Shown: piece by piece, positions 49,183-58,218 of the stretch
Layout of the letters: each line of letters begins with the position of its first letter
Position numbering within the stretch: the stretch's first letter is position 1
DNA from: Fibrobacter sp. UWB10
GTDB lineage: Bacteria > Fibrobacterota > Fibrobacteria > Fibrobacterales > Fibrobacteraceae
Assembly: GCF_900182935.1 (NCBI RefSeq)
Contig: NZ_FXUE01000001.1
Location: 868,001-932,000 of the forward strand
Direction of reading: 5' to 3'
Length of the DNA stretch: 64,000 nt
Translations under genes and position numbers: made by a program
Notes under the pieces: generated by a model
Told to the model about the DNA's origin: nothing
The model's input: the letters and a program-made list of their open reading frames with translations, nothing else
Databases searched by the model: none

Positions 49183-49743
49183 ATGGACGAAAAAGTGATT
49201 CTTCAACACCTTAAGAGCGGCAGCCGCGAAGCGTTAAGCCTACTTTGGCAGGCGCAAAGCGCGAATGTGCTGAATTTGGCATTCCGAATGCTGAAAGACC
49301 GCGACGAGGCCGAAGACATTATGATGGACATTTTTGTGCAGATTCCAAAGAAAATTCAGGGTTTTCAGGGGCAATCGGCACTGGCAACGTGGCTTTACAG
49401 GCTCACCGTCAACGAATGTCTTATGAAGCTCAGGGCACAAAAGCGCCACCGCGAACTCGAAGAAGAACACATAGACGTCATCGTAGAAGACGCTCTCGGC
49501 AAAATCGAGGGCTTTGACACGAGCGATTTCGATCCGGAACTTTTAGAAATGGGCCTGAACGCGCTCAACGCCGAAACGCGAAGCATGCTCTGGCTCAAAG
49601 ATGCCGAAGACTTAGACGTGAAAGACCTGGCGGAAATTTACAAGAAGCCCGAAGGTACCATCAAGGCACGCCTCAGTCGCGCAAGAGCTTTTGTTCGCAA
49701 CTACTTGAACGAACGCAAAGAAAACGCAAAAAAAGGAGCTTAA
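49183..49743 (+). CDS. ECF-type RNA polymerase sigma factor
   Basis: Sigma-70 family factor of 186 aa with region 2 (NVLNLAFRMLKDRDEAEDIMMDIFVQIPKKI, ATWLYRLTVNECLMKLR) and region 4 (LNAETRSMLWLKDAEDLDVKDLAEIYKKPEGTIKARLSRAR). Start ATG 49183 (MDEKVILQHL) after AAAGGG. Followed within 2 bp by a single-span membrane protein that is the likely anti-sigma factor, and then by a Cys-rich envelope protein: a compact envelope-sensing operon. Confidence 0.92.
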   Translation: MDEKVILQHLKSGSREALSLLWQAQSANVLNLAFRMLKDRDEAEDIMMDIFVQIPKKIQGFQGQSALATWLYRLTVNECLMKLRAQKRHRELEEEHIDVIVEDALGKIEGFDTSDFDPELLEMGLNALNAETRSMLWLKDAEDLDVKDLAEIYKKPEGTIKARLSRARAFVRNYLNERKENAKKGA

Positions 49744-49745
49744 CC

Positions 49746-50102
49746 ATGTCTACTAAAATTGACTTTTCGAAAATGGAGCGGCTCACTCCTCGGGCAGACT
49801 CGTGGGACAAAGTTTGCGCCCGCCTCGACGCCGAAAACGCAAAGAGCAAGATTATCTCTATCAAGAGCTGGTACAGCGCTATTCCACTGGCTGCAAGTTT
49901 TGTGCTTGTGAGCCTGACTGCGGTTTTGCCGTCTTTCACCAGCGATATCGAACAAGAAAATTCTTCCGCCGAATATGTTTCGATCAACAATTCCGCACCG
50001 TCCGAAGTTTTGAGCTGGTATGAAAGCCTCGGCAATTCGGCAAGCGACGAATTCGAAACTTTGGAAGAAACTGTTGGCTTTAGCTATTTAATAAAGGAGT
50101 AA
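49746..50102 (+). CDS. Probable anti-sigma factor, single transmembrane segment
   Basis: A 118-aa protein with a cytoplasmic N-terminal part (MERLTPRADSWDKVCARLDAE), one transmembrane helix (about 43-62, SAIPLAASFVLVSLTAVLP) and an acidic periplasmic tail. No ZAS zinc motif (HxxxCxxC) is seen, so the call rests on position directly behind the ECF gene and on topology. Confidence 0.65.
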   Translation: MSTKIDFSKMERLTPRADSWDKVCARLDAENAKSKIISIKSWYSAIPLAASFVLVSLTAVLPSFTSDIEQENSSAEYVSINNSAPSEVLSWYESLGNSASDEFETLEETVGFSYLIKE

Positions 50103-50106
50103 CTCT

Positions 50107-50799
50107 ATGAACGGAAACAAGCTCTTCGCGGCAAGCATTGCGATTCTTGCCCTCGCCCTGGGATTTTTCCTAGGAAACCTCCATATTGGAGGCTGTTGCT
50201 GTAGCGGCATGGGTATGTCTTGTTGTAAAAAAGGCGCCCCTTGCGAACACAGCGCCATGAACGCCCCCTGCGACTGCACCAAGGGTCTGCCCTGCTCTTG
50301 CGAAAAGAACGGACAGCCCTGCCATTGCCCGAACTGCGCCAAGCACGGCCATAAAGGTCCGCATGAAGGCCCGCACGGTGACTTTGACAAGGGTCCCGGC
50401 CCGAAATTCAAAGGCCCGAACTTTGAAGCAATTGATTCTCTGCTGCAGGTAACGCCGGAACAGAAGGCCGCCATCGAAGCTAACCGTGTGAAGGGTGATT
50501 CCATTTTCAAGGAACTCCGCAAGAACAAGCACGAAGCCGAAAAGGCTCTGGGCGCCGCCCTTGAAAGCAAAGATGCCGCAAACATCGATGCCGCCAAGGC
50601 AAAGGTGCTTGACGCCGACAAGGCTTTGCTCGAACACCGCATTAATGGAATGGCTGCCCTCGGCAAAATCTTGACAGCCGAACAGTTCGAAAAGTTCACT
50701 GCCTTCCATAAGGAACAGATGAAGAACTTCCGTGGGCATAGGAAAGGACCGCACCACGGCCCGCACGGCAACCCGCCTCCTCCGCCTCCGGCTAACTAA
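50107..50799 (+). CDS. Cys/His-rich exported protein with Spy/CpxP-like domain
   Basis: A 230-aa protein anchored or exported by an N-terminal hydrophobic segment (residues 6-26). It is followed by a region with 13 cysteines in about 60 residues (GGCCCSGMGMSCCKKGAPCEH, APCDC, LPCSC, PCHCPNC) and then His/Gly/Pro repeats. Residues about 110-205 form a helical LTxxQ-like domain (LLQVTPEQKAAIEANR, KILTAEQFEKFTAFHKEQ) as in Spy/CpxP/ZraP. The tail is His/Pro-rich. It is probably a periplasmic metal-binding chaperone or sensor for the upstream ECF/anti-sigma pair. Confidence 0.75.
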   Translation: MNGNKLFAASIAILALALGFFLGNLHIGGCCCSGMGMSCCKKGAPCEHSAMNAPCDCTKGLPCSCEKNGQPCHCPNCAKHGHKGPHEGPHGDFDKGPGPKFKGPNFEAIDSLLQVTPEQKAAIEANRVKGDSIFKELRKNKHEAEKALGAALESKDAANIDAAKAKVLDADKALLEHRINGMAALGKILTAEQFEKFTAFHKEQMKNFRGHRKGPHHGPHGNPPPPPPAN

Positions 50800-50821
50800 A
50801 ATTTGACTCCCTCAAAAAGCA

Positions 50822-50858
50822 AAAAGTCCTCGGCATCGCTGTCGAGGACTTTTCTTTA
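50822..50858 (+). terminator. Terminator of the ECF operon
   Basis: An 11-bp stem AAAAGTCCTCG/CGAGGACTTTT with a 10-nt loop, then CTTTATTT. Confidence 0.85.
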
Positions 50859-50922
50859 TTTCAGCTAGAGATCCTGCTCCTACGAACCTAATTCAACTAT
50901 GGCTCTAAAGAGCCAAGTTTCA

Positions 50923-50956
50923 TATATCGACTCGTTACACTCGCTCAGGATGACAC
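50923..50956. repeat. Copy of the dispersed GCTCAGGATGACAC repeat
   Basis: TATATCGACTCGTTACAC followed by TCGCTCAGGATGACAC, related to the copies at 6223-6264 and 7428-7455. It lies between the ECF operon terminator and the end of the alarmone-synthetase gene. Confidence 0.5.
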
Positions 50957-50963
50957 GTTCGTG

Positions 50964-52070
50964 TCATTTCTTCATAAACGAGAGATTCTGCGCGACTCGG
51001 AAAATGCCTTCGGCGCGGTGCTTGTTACTGGCCGACACGCCGTTGAATGTTTCCAGGAACCTAGTCAGTTCAAACACGCCACCACCCTGCTTAAGCACAT
51101 GGACCGCGCAAAGCGAAATAACGCCGAGCGAAGAGTTAATGATATCGAGGTCCGTATTTGCCAACTGGAATACCGCAAGCTGGTAGGCATCTTCGGTATT
51201 TCTCTTGATAAGCCTGTCGATATCACCCAGCGTCTTGAATCCAAACGAAGCGAATACGCTCAAAAATCGCGTCAGCGATGTCTCGTGGATTTCGGCCTGA
51301 TTGATGGAGGCGATACGCTTGTTTAACATATCGAACGGACGCAATTCCAGATAGTTTCCGAAGGAATCACCGTTGAGTTCGACTTCGTCAAAACAACCCG
51401 AACTCACCAGGGATTGCACATGGCGGCGGTAATCGTTGATGCCTGAACGAATCAAGCAGAATTGTTCGTCAATCAATTCCAGCATTCCCGCCAAGCGGTT
51501 CAAGTTGCGCAGGTATTCCTTGGGAACTTCGAAGCCGGACTTGTAACCCGTATCGTGATCCAGCACCGCCCACACATGCTGTAAGGCCGTACGCATCTGC
51601 ACTTCAAAACGGACCTCGTTCATTTGCGGATAGTCGGGATCAAAATATTTTTCTTTGGGCAAGCGGCAAATGTAATGCAGCGAATTATAGCCGAAACTGT
51701 CAATCTCGTGCATCTTGCGCTTATCGATACTATTTTCCCAATCGATTTCGAAAAGGCGGCCCACAAGGGCGGCTACTTTATCGACTTCATCGCTGTAGAA
51801 CGTAATGACGCGAACGCCTAGAATATCCGTCAAGTCTGAAAGAGAATTGTACTTGCCCGACTTGCGTTCGAGTTTGCCCGCAAGGCTGTCTTCGGCCTTA
51901 ACGCGACCTTCGATGGCGTTGATGTAGATTTTATTTTCTTCGATACTTTCGCGAAGAATGCGCTTGACTACCCGCAAAAGCTTTTCAAAAACGATATGCT
52001 GTTCGTGATATTCTTCTAGAATCAAGGTTTCTTTAGGCGGTAGACGATAGTCCTTCTTTTCTGCGTCCAT
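50964..52070 (-). CDS. RelA/SpoT-type (p)ppGpp synthetase-domain protein
   Basis: A 368-aa protein with a complete RelA/SpoT nucleotidyltransferase domain (about 20-220): GRVKAEDSLAGKLERK, LTDILGVRVITFYSDEV, DSFGYNSLHYICRL, VRFEVQMRTALQHVWAVLDHD. No HD, TGS or ACT domain; the C-terminal 150 residues are of unknown fold. It starts 8 bp after a separate HD hydrolase gene, so synthesis and hydrolysis of alarmone are split over two proteins. It could be a housekeeping pair or a toxSAS-like toxin with its hydrolase antitoxin. Confidence 0.85.
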   Translation of the reverse strand: MDAEKKDYRLPPKETLILEEYHEQHIVFEKLLRVVKRILRESIEENKIYINAIEGRVKAEDSLAGKLERKSGKYNSLSDLTDILGVRVITFYSDEVDKVAALVGRLFEIDWENSIDKRKMHEIDSFGYNSLHYICRLPKEKYFDPDYPQMNEVRFEVQMRTALQHVWAVLDHDTGYKSGFEVPKEYLRNLNRLAGMLELIDEQFCLIRSGINDYRRHVQSLVSSGCFDEVELNGDSFGNYLELRPFDMLNKRIASINQAEIHETSLTRFLSVFASFGFKTLGDIDRLIKRNTEDAYQLAVFQLANTDLDIINSSLGVISLCAVHVLKQGGGVFELTRFLETFNGVSASNKHRAEGIFRVAQNLSFMKK

Positions 52071-52078
52071 GACTCACC

Positions 52079-52642
52079 TTACTTCTTGAAAACCTTGTCG
52101 ATGGTTTCAGTGAACTCATCGTAAGCGAATGTTCCCTTGAGGCTAGCAAGAGCACGTGCAAGCCCGCGGAAATGCCATTCGTGCGAAGCCTTGTCTTTGA
52201 CGCAGAACAAGTCCCACACCTTGTCGCCAATCGCTTGGTAGTCGCGATAGATAGCACGGATATTGCTTAATTTATCTGCAAGCGCTACAATTTTGACATC
52301 GTTCGTTGCCGTCGAGAGGCGTTCAATCGCTTCTTCTTTACGCAGGCGCCAACTTTCCTGACGGCTCTTGCCTTCAAATTCAATGTCGGATTCTGCCTCC
52401 ACAAGTTCTGCAATGCGCTTGCCGAATTCGCGTTCGACATCCTTGAGCGTCACGTTGGTATCTTCTACCGTATCGTGCAACACTGCAGCGGCCAAAAGTT
52501 CCTGGTCGTTGGTCATGGTGGCAGCAATCGAGACCGCTTCCATCGGGTGAACAATGTAGGGGAACGCCTTCCCCTTGCGTTCCGCCCCCTGGTGAGCCTT
52601 GACTGCAAAAACAATCGCTTTGTCGAGAATTGAAGTATCCAT
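52079..52642 (-). CDS. HD-domain alarmone hydrolase (SpoT/SAH-like)
   Basis: A 187-aa metal-dependent phosphohydrolase: AIVFAVKAHQGAERKGKAFPYIVHPMEAV, the HD motif with ED in AAAVLHDTVEDTNVTLKDV, and VKIVALADKLSNIRAI. These are the RelA/SpoT hydrolase-domain motifs without the synthetase. Start ATG 52642 (MDTSILDKAI). The much longer open frame upstream is antisense to pgi and is rejected. It is cotranscribed with the RelA/SpoT synthetase-domain gene and is likely to degrade the nucleotide that gene makes. Confidence 0.87.
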   Translation of the reverse strand: MDTSILDKAIVFAVKAHQGAERKGKAFPYIVHPMEAVSIAATMTNDQELLAAAVLHDTVEDTNVTLKDVEREFGKRIAELVEAESDIEFEGKSRQESWRLRKEEAIERLSTATNDVKIVALADKLSNIRAIYRDYQAIGDKVWDLFCVKDKASHEWHFRGLARALASLKGTFAYDEFTETIDKVFKK

Positions 52643-52717
52643 GACACTAAATGTATATAAAAATTTTTCTAAATTTACCCTCGCAACAAATACCCGCGCA
52701 GCGGAAAGGATTAATCT

Positions 52718-54382
52718 ATGTCGAAACTGACTGATTCTACGGAATGGAAGGCACTTGAAGCCCACGCCGAAGTCGCCAAGACCTGGCACATGAAGGAACT
52801 CTTCGCAAAGGACCCGGCTCGTGCCGACAAGTTCAGCGCCGAAGCCTGCGGCCTTTTCCTGGACTACTCCAAGAACATCATCACTGACGAAACCATGGCC
52901 AAGCTCCAGGACCTCCTGAAGTCTGCCGGTTTCGAAGACATGCGCAAGAAGTACTTTGCTGGCGAAAAGATTAACACCACCGAAAAGCGCGCCGTGCTCC
53001 ATACCGCTCTGCGCTACAAGGGTAACGATCCGATCTGCGTCGACGGCAAGGACGTGATGCCCGAAGTTCGCGCCGTGCTCAAGCACATGGAAGAATTCAC
53101 CAAGCTCGTACGTACCGGCAAGTGGAAGGGCCACACCGGCAAGTCCATCAAGTACGTGGTGAACATCGGTATCGGCGGTTCCGACCTCGGTCCGGTGATG
53201 GTGACTGAAGCCCTCAAGCCGTATGCTGAAAAGCCGGCTGCTGGCGAATACTCTCCGGAAGTCTACTTCGTTTCTAACATCGACGGCACTCACATGGCCG
53301 AAACCCTCAAGAAGGTGAACATCGAAGAAACGCTCTTCATCGTTGCTTCCAAGACCTTCACCACTCTTGAAACCATGACCAACGCCGAAACTGCTAAGGC
53401 TGCAGTTCTCAAGGCTTTCAATGGCGACGAAAAGTCCATCGCCAAGCACTTCGTGGCTCTGTCCACCAACACCGAAGCCGTGTCTGCCTTCGGTATCGAC
53501 ACCGCCAACATGTTCGAATTCTGGAACTGGGTGGGTGGCCGTTACTCCCTGTGGTCTGCAATCGGTCTTTCCATTGCTCTCCGCATCGGTTTCGACAACT
53601 ACATGAAGCTCCACCAGGGCGCCTACGAAATGGATCAGCATTTCAAGACTGCTCCGGTCGACAAGAACCTCCCGGTTATCCTCGCCCTCATCGGCGTGTG
53701 GTACAACAACTTCTTTGGCGCTTCTAGCTACGCCATGCTCCCGTACGACCAGTACCTGCACCGCCTCGCAGCCTACTTCCAGCAGGCCGACATGGAATCC
53801 AACGGTAAGACCGTTGATCGCGATTCCAAGCGCGTGAACTACCAGACTGGTCCGATCCTTTGGGGCGAACCGGGTACGAACGGCCAGCACGCCTTCTACC
53901 AGCTGATCCACCAGGGCACCAAGATGATTCCTTGCGACTTCATCGCCCCGGCAAACAGCCACAACAAGGTCGGCGACCATCACCAGAAACTCCTCTCTAA
54001 CTTCTTTGCACAGCCCGAAGCCTTGATGAACGGCAAGACCCTCGCCCAGGCTCAGGAAGAACTCCGCAAGGACGGTAAGTCCGAAGAAGAAATCGCATTC
54101 CTCGCCCCGCACAAGGTGTTCGAAGGCAACAAGCCGACCAACTCCATCATGATGGATTACGTTTCTCCGGAAACGCTCGGCGCCCTCATCGCCATGTACG
54201 AACACAAGATCTTCACGCAGGGCGTGATCTGGAACATCAACAGCTACGACCAGTGGGGTGTTGAACTCGGTAAGCAGCTCGCCAAGAAGATCCTCCCGGA
54301 ACTTGCCAAGGCCGATGCCGAACTCAACCACGACAGCTCCACCAACGGTCTTATCCGCTGGTTCAAGGCTCACCAGAAGTAA
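52718..54382 (+). CDS. pgi: Glucose-6-phosphate isomerase
   Basis: Interconverts glucose 6-phosphate and fructose 6-phosphate in glycolysis and storage-polysaccharide metabolism. A 554-aa eukaryote/proteobacterial-type Pgi: [88 protein letters not shown] and [27 protein letters not shown] precedes the ATG. Strong codon bias implies high expression. Divergent from the alarmone gene pair. Confidence 0.97.
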   Translation: MSKLTDSTEWKALEAHAEVAKTWHMKELFAKDPARADKFSAEACGLFLDYSKNIITDETMAKLQDLLKSAGFEDMRKKYFAGEKINTTEKRAVLHTALRYKGNDPICVDGKDVMPEVRAVLKHMEEFTKLVRTGKWKGHTGKSIKYVVNIGIGGSDLGPVMVTEALKPYAEKPAAGEYSPEVYFVSNIDGTHMAETLKKVNIEETLFIVASKTFTTLETMTNAETAKAAVLKAFNGDEKSIAKHFVALSTNTEAVSAFGIDTANMFEFWNWVGGRYSLWSAIGLSIALRIGFDNYMKLHQGAYEMDQHFKTAPVDKNLPVILALIGVWYNNFFGASSYAMLPYDQYLHRLAAYFQQADMESNGKTVDRDSKRVNYQTGPILWGEPGTNGQHAFYQLIHQGTKMIPCDFIAPANSHNKVGDHHQKLLSNFFAQPEALMNGKTLAQAQEELRKDGKSEEEIAFLAPHKVFEGNKPTNSIMMDYVSPETLGALIAMYEHKIFTQGVIWNINSYDQWGVELGKQLAKKILPELAKADAELNHDSSTNGLIRWFKAHQK

Positions 54383-54496
54383 GCTGAAGCAAAGCACTAG
54401 CCGTGACCCGAGACGACAAGTATTAACGAGTCGTTGAGGGGAGAGTGAGCGAGAGTCCAAAGGATCATCCTTGGACATCGAGCGAACGGTATGTAA

Positions 54497-54526
54497 GGCC
54501 GCGACATAAAAGTCGCGGTCTTTTTT
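54497..54526 (+). terminator. Terminator of pgi
   Basis: Stem GGCCGCGAC/GTCGCGGTC around an ATAAAA-type loop, then TTTTTT. The 54383-54496 stretch before it has a GTCCAAAGGAT/ATCCTTGGAC hairpin but no ORF. Confidence 0.85.
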
Positions 54527-54604
54527 ATGTATTCGCCCCTAGCATTTTTCTTGTAATTTGTTATAATTTTTACATTGGGTTATCAAGAAAGGAGATTGCT
54601 TGCC

Positions 54605-55966
54605 ATGTTTGCATGCAAAACATTTACCCCGCGAATTATTTCTGTATTAGCTGCTTTTTCGATGGCAGGTTTTTTCCTATGTTCCTGCGGCGACGACGAG
54701 ACCAAAACCATTACCTCGACCGAGCCAATCAAAGAAGAACCTGCTCCCGACACAACAACAGCTTCTAAGGCTGATTCTACAGACAAAGCTTCTGCCGATT
54801 CCACCACAAGCACGCCTGATTCAGCAGCTACAGTCGAAACAACGCACACCATTTTCGGTTACGCCAACCGAGGCCAATACTTTATCGGGAGCGAAATCGT
54901 GCTGCGCGAATTAGACAGCACCCTTGCGCAAACCGGTATCGTCCACCGTTCAGTCATCGCAGACACTTTAGGCGCATTTATCTTTCCTGATGTCAAGCTG
55001 ACTCAACCTTACGTCCATATCGAAGTCTTAGGCAAGTTCAATTCCGTTTGCTACGAATCTTCCTATAACGGAAGCAATTTCTTAGGATCAATCGAAACCT
55101 ACGCAGACGTTCGCAAAGGCGACACGATCAACCTGAACGTTTTAACGCAAATGCAAGCCAAGCGCCTCCCTCGCTATATGGACAAAGGCTATTCATTCGA
55201 TTCCGCCATGTCTACGCTTCAATCCGAAATTTCTGCGCTCTTAATGCTTGATACGTTGCATACAGAATTCAACAAACTGAACTTGGTAACAGAGCAAAGC
55301 GAAAGCTATTACCTGTTAGGCGCCACCATTCTTGCCGAAGCTTATATCCATGAAGACAAATACTTTGACCAAATGCTTGACCATGAGGTTCTAAACGATT
55401 CCGTTACGTCAGGATTATGGAAACAGGCATACAGCGCCGCCAACGACAAAGACTGTTGGAAAATTACGGAGAATTCTAGAAAATACGGCTACCACTTTAT
55501 CATCACTGACGCCAAGAAATACCTCAACCAAGTTTGGGTTGCAAAATACGCTCTTGGTGAATGCACCGCCGAAAACCAAAACGAAATCAAATCCCCCGCA
55601 TTCAGCAGCCACGCATACAGCTTAATGTATTGTGACTCTACCAAGTGGGAACAAAGCTCCGGAAATTGCGGCACACTCGATAAAATTGCCTTAAGGACTT
55701 TTGAAGGTGATACGATTGCCGGGCACCTGAACCCAGCTCCTTACTGTGAAGATGTTTATTACTACTGGGGTACTTTCCAGGGTGAATACATGTGGAGAAA
55801 AGCCGACAACATCGAAACAGGCCTTAATCTCGCCTGCGTCGATGGCACCCGCGGTCTTTACGGCAAGAGTGGCAAAAAGTGTTACTACTGCGACGGAAAC
55901 TACTGGCGAGATAAAGAAATGACCGAATGCGATGAACACATTGTTTCTGTCGGGCATACAAATTAA
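54605..55966 (+). CDS. Fibrobacter-type lipoprotein, Ser/Thr/Asp-rich linker
   Basis: A 453-aa lipoprotein: signal peptide with a late lipobox (GFFLCSC, lipid Cys near residue 25), a Thr/Ser/Asp/Ala linker (about 30-85), then a domain with YFIGSEIVLRELDSTLAQTG and LTQMQAKRLPRYMDKGYSFDSA. The C-terminal half has about 14 Cys in CYYCDG/CED/CDS-type contexts. The arrangement parallels the next gene, of which it is probably a diverged relative lacking a clear FISUMP end. AAAGGAG precedes ATG 54605. Function unknown; expected at the outer membrane. Confidence 0.7.
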   Translation: MFACKTFTPRIISVLAAFSMAGFFLCSCGDDETKTITSTEPIKEEPAPDTTTASKADSTDKASADSTTSTPDSAATVETTHTIFGYANRGQYFIGSEIVLRELDSTLAQTGIVHRSVIADTLGAFIFPDVKLTQPYVHIEVLGKFNSVCYESSYNGSNFLGSIETYADVRKGDTINLNVLTQMQAKRLPRYMDKGYSFDSAMSTLQSEISALLMLDTLHTEFNKLNLVTEQSESYYLLGATILAEAYIHEDKYFDQMLDHEVLNDSVTSGLWKQAYSAANDKDCWKITENSRKYGYHFIITDAKKYLNQVWVAKYALGECTAENQNEIKSPAFSSHAYSLMYCDSTKWEQSSGNCGTLDKIALRTFEGDTIAGHLNPAPYCEDVYYYWGTFQGEYMWRKADNIETGLNLACVDGTRGLYGKSGKKCYYCDGNYWRDKEMTECDEHIVSVGHTN

Positions 55967-55978
55967 TTGGGGGACACG

Positions 55979-58126
55979 ATGAAAAGATTGATCACAGGTA
56001 TTCTTTTGGTAGGCGGCCTCCTGGCGGGCTGTGGCGAAGATTCTTCAAGTGAACCGCAAAACGAACCCACAAACGAACCTACACAGAACGATGAAAAGGG
56101 CAAAGACGAAAAGGATTCTAAATCTGATTCCTTGGCAACCTCCGATTCGCTTCCAACCGCAGATTCAATAACGCTGTTTAAAAAGGACAAGTTCACACTA
56201 ATCACCGCACACTCAAAATGGACCGAAGCATCCATACTCGAATTGAATTCGGCGCTGGATCTTACAGGTCGCGAATTCATGGTCAAGGCAGAATGCGACT
56301 CTTGCGACTTTTTATTCAAGAACTTAAAATTGCAATCGCCATACGCTCTCTTGAAAGTCGAAAAAAGAACTTCCAACACCGTTCCCGAAATGAGTTTTAT
56401 AGACCTGAGCAGAATAGATACAGCCTACGTCAATTTGCTCACCTTGTTCGAAAGCAAAAGAATCCTGAAGCTCATGAAGGACGGGCTCCCAGCAGATTCT
56501 GCAGAAAGAAAAGCCCAGCAAGAAGTCTTGAGTGATCTTCTCGGCGAGACATTCGATATCAAACTTTCAAATCAAATTTCTCGTAACGATAAAGATTCCC
56601 TAACCCAGAATATCGTAAAGGCATTCTCTATCGGCAACATCTATTACCATACCGGCCTTGAAAGCCTATTCGAAGAGACCGGCAAATGGGAAAAAGACAG
56701 CCTTAAACTCATATTCGCCGACTATGCAGCCCGATTCTTCGGATACCTGTACAATAATGAAGAACCCAAGCCCGAACGGAAAATCGGGTCGCGTATTTAC
56801 GGCCTAATCTACGGCTTTGGAATATGCGACAGCAAAAACATCGATTCCGTAAAAGTCAATGCGGATTCCAGCAGCGAAAACTTCAAAGAAGCGTTCTTGT
56901 GCAGCGAAGAATATGGTTGGCATATACCTAGCATTTATTTCTCTAACACCTACGGCTGGGAACCTGGCTACGATGGAGAAATAAGACCCGGAAACGCAGA
57001 TGACTTTTTTAGTTACGCCTACGATTCTATTCAAGGCAAATGGATTTCGCCCAGCATACAAAACGGCATAGCCTGCGTTACCTCAATCCTAGGAAAAGTC
57101 ATAATAACAAGTGATTCATTAGTTGGTTTCTATTCTATGCCCTACAGAATATGCGAGGATTTAGGCTATCAGTTATTCTGGAACACGGCAACCAAAGAAC
57201 AATATTACTCGCAGGGAATCGATTGCGACTCCGCCTACACAAGACGCCCGAGCCTCATCGATTCTACCGTACAGGTTCTTTGCTACGAAGGCAAATACAC
57301 CGTAATCATGCCGACAGAACCTGATGAGCCGAAAGAAGAAACCTTGCTTGATAAAGAAGCAAAACTGATTTCCTGTGGCGAAGACGAAGAATCGTTCCAT
57401 AAAGGCCAAATCGACACGACCATCTATTACTACTGTTACAAAGGCGACGTGGCCGTAGCAAACGAATTCGACATGATTATGGGGCACGGTTGCCACGCAG
57501 AACACAAGGGCTATTACACATACCAGAATTCTATTTATAACTGCAACGGCTTCTCTTGGAGATTCGCAAGCGATTCCTTGGTCACCGGCACTGTAGAAGA
57601 CGAACGCGACGGAACCGTTTACGGGACCATCGGCATTGGCGACCAGATTTGGCTTTCGGAAAACATGAACCTGGCGATTGATTCTAGCTGGTGCCCCGAA
57701 GACAGTCTCGCAAACTGCAACAACTTCGGACGCCTGTACCGCTGGGATGTAATCCTCGGCGAAAACGCGCAGGTAGATAACATTTGCCCTGAAGGATTCC
57801 GCATTCCCACTAACGAAGAATTCGAAAAGCTCGAAAAATTTGGAAAGACTTGGTTCAAGAACAAGAGGGACACCCAGATTTTCCAGACCAATAATTTCAG
57901 GCCCGGCGAAGACTTGCTCGGATTCTCGCTTTATTTTGCCGGAAGCCGTAATCTTAATGGCAACTATAACGGATGGCGTTCTAGCACCAACTTGTGCAGC
58001 CAAAACCATTCCGATGCAGACTCAACCGCTTACGTTTACAGGCTTAGTAGCGACAACAGCGGAGATTTTATCCTCACCAAGCAAAAGCAGTACCTCAGCT
58101 GCAGCGTAAGGTGCATTAAAGACTAA
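55979..58126 (+). CDS. Lipoprotein with C-terminal FISUMP (Fib_succ_major) domain
   Basis: A 715-aa lipoprotein. Lipobox LLAGC (Cys near residue 18), Glu/Asp/Ser/Asn-rich linker to about residue 60, a middle region with LLTLFESKRILKLMKDGLPADSA shared in pattern with the preceding protein, and a C-terminal FISUMP domain (about 535-715): YGTIGIGDQIWLSENMNLA, GRLYRWD, CPEGFRIPTNEEFEKL, YFAGSRNLNGNYNGWRSST, CSVRCIKD. This domain is characteristic of surface proteins of Fibrobacter. Ligand or role not known. GGGGGA before ATG 55979. Confidence 0.85.
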   Translation: MKRLITGILLVGGLLAGCGEDSSSEPQNEPTNEPTQNDEKGKDEKDSKSDSLATSDSLPTADSITLFKKDKFTLITAHSKWTEASILELNSALDLTGREFMVKAECDSCDFLFKNLKLQSPYALLKVEKRTSNTVPEMSFIDLSRIDTAYVNLLTLFESKRILKLMKDGLPADSAERKAQQEVLSDLLGETFDIKLSNQISRNDKDSLTQNIVKAFSIGNIYYHTGLESLFEETGKWEKDSLKLIFADYAARFFGYLYNNEEPKPERKIGSRIYGLIYGFGICDSKNIDSVKVNADSSSENFKEAFLCSEEYGWHIPSIYFSNTYGWEPGYDGEIRPGNADDFFSYAYDSIQGKWISPSIQNGIACVTSILGKVIITSDSLVGFYSMPYRICEDLGYQLFWNTATKEQYYSQGIDCDSAYTRRPSLIDSTVQVLCYEGKYTVIMPTEPDEPKEETLLDKEAKLISCGEDEESFHKGQIDTTIYYYCYKGDVAVANEFDMIMGHGCHAEHKGYYTYQNSIYNCNGFSWRFASDSLVTGTVEDERDGTVYGTIGIGDQIWLSENMNLAIDSSWCPEDSLANCNNFGRLYRWDVILGENAQVDNICPEGFRIPTNEEFEKLEKFGKTWFKNKRDTQIFQTNNFRPGEDLLGFSLYFAGSRNLNGNYNGWRSSTNLCSQNHSDADSTAYVYRLSSDNSGDFILTKQKQYLSCSVRCIKD

Positions 58127-58148
58127 GAGATTGAAATCACACAAAAGG

Positions 58149-58176
58149 AGCGCAGTTTTCTCAACTGCGCTTTTTT
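58149..58176 (+). terminator. Terminator of the FISUMP lipoprotein gene
   Basis: A 9-bp stem AGCGCAGTT/AACTGCGCT with a 5-nt loop, then TTTTTT. Confidence 0.9.
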
Positions 58177-58218
58177 ATATATATTTGCAAAGGGGAGTTT
58201 GAACATTCTGGAGATGTT

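Noticed and set aside
52643-54478. Long open frame on the minus strand continuing upstream of the HD hydrolase, opposite pgi
   Set aside because: pgi is unmistakable on the plus strand with all motifs. The antisense frame is open because of codon bias, and family similarity begins only at MDTSILDK (52642).
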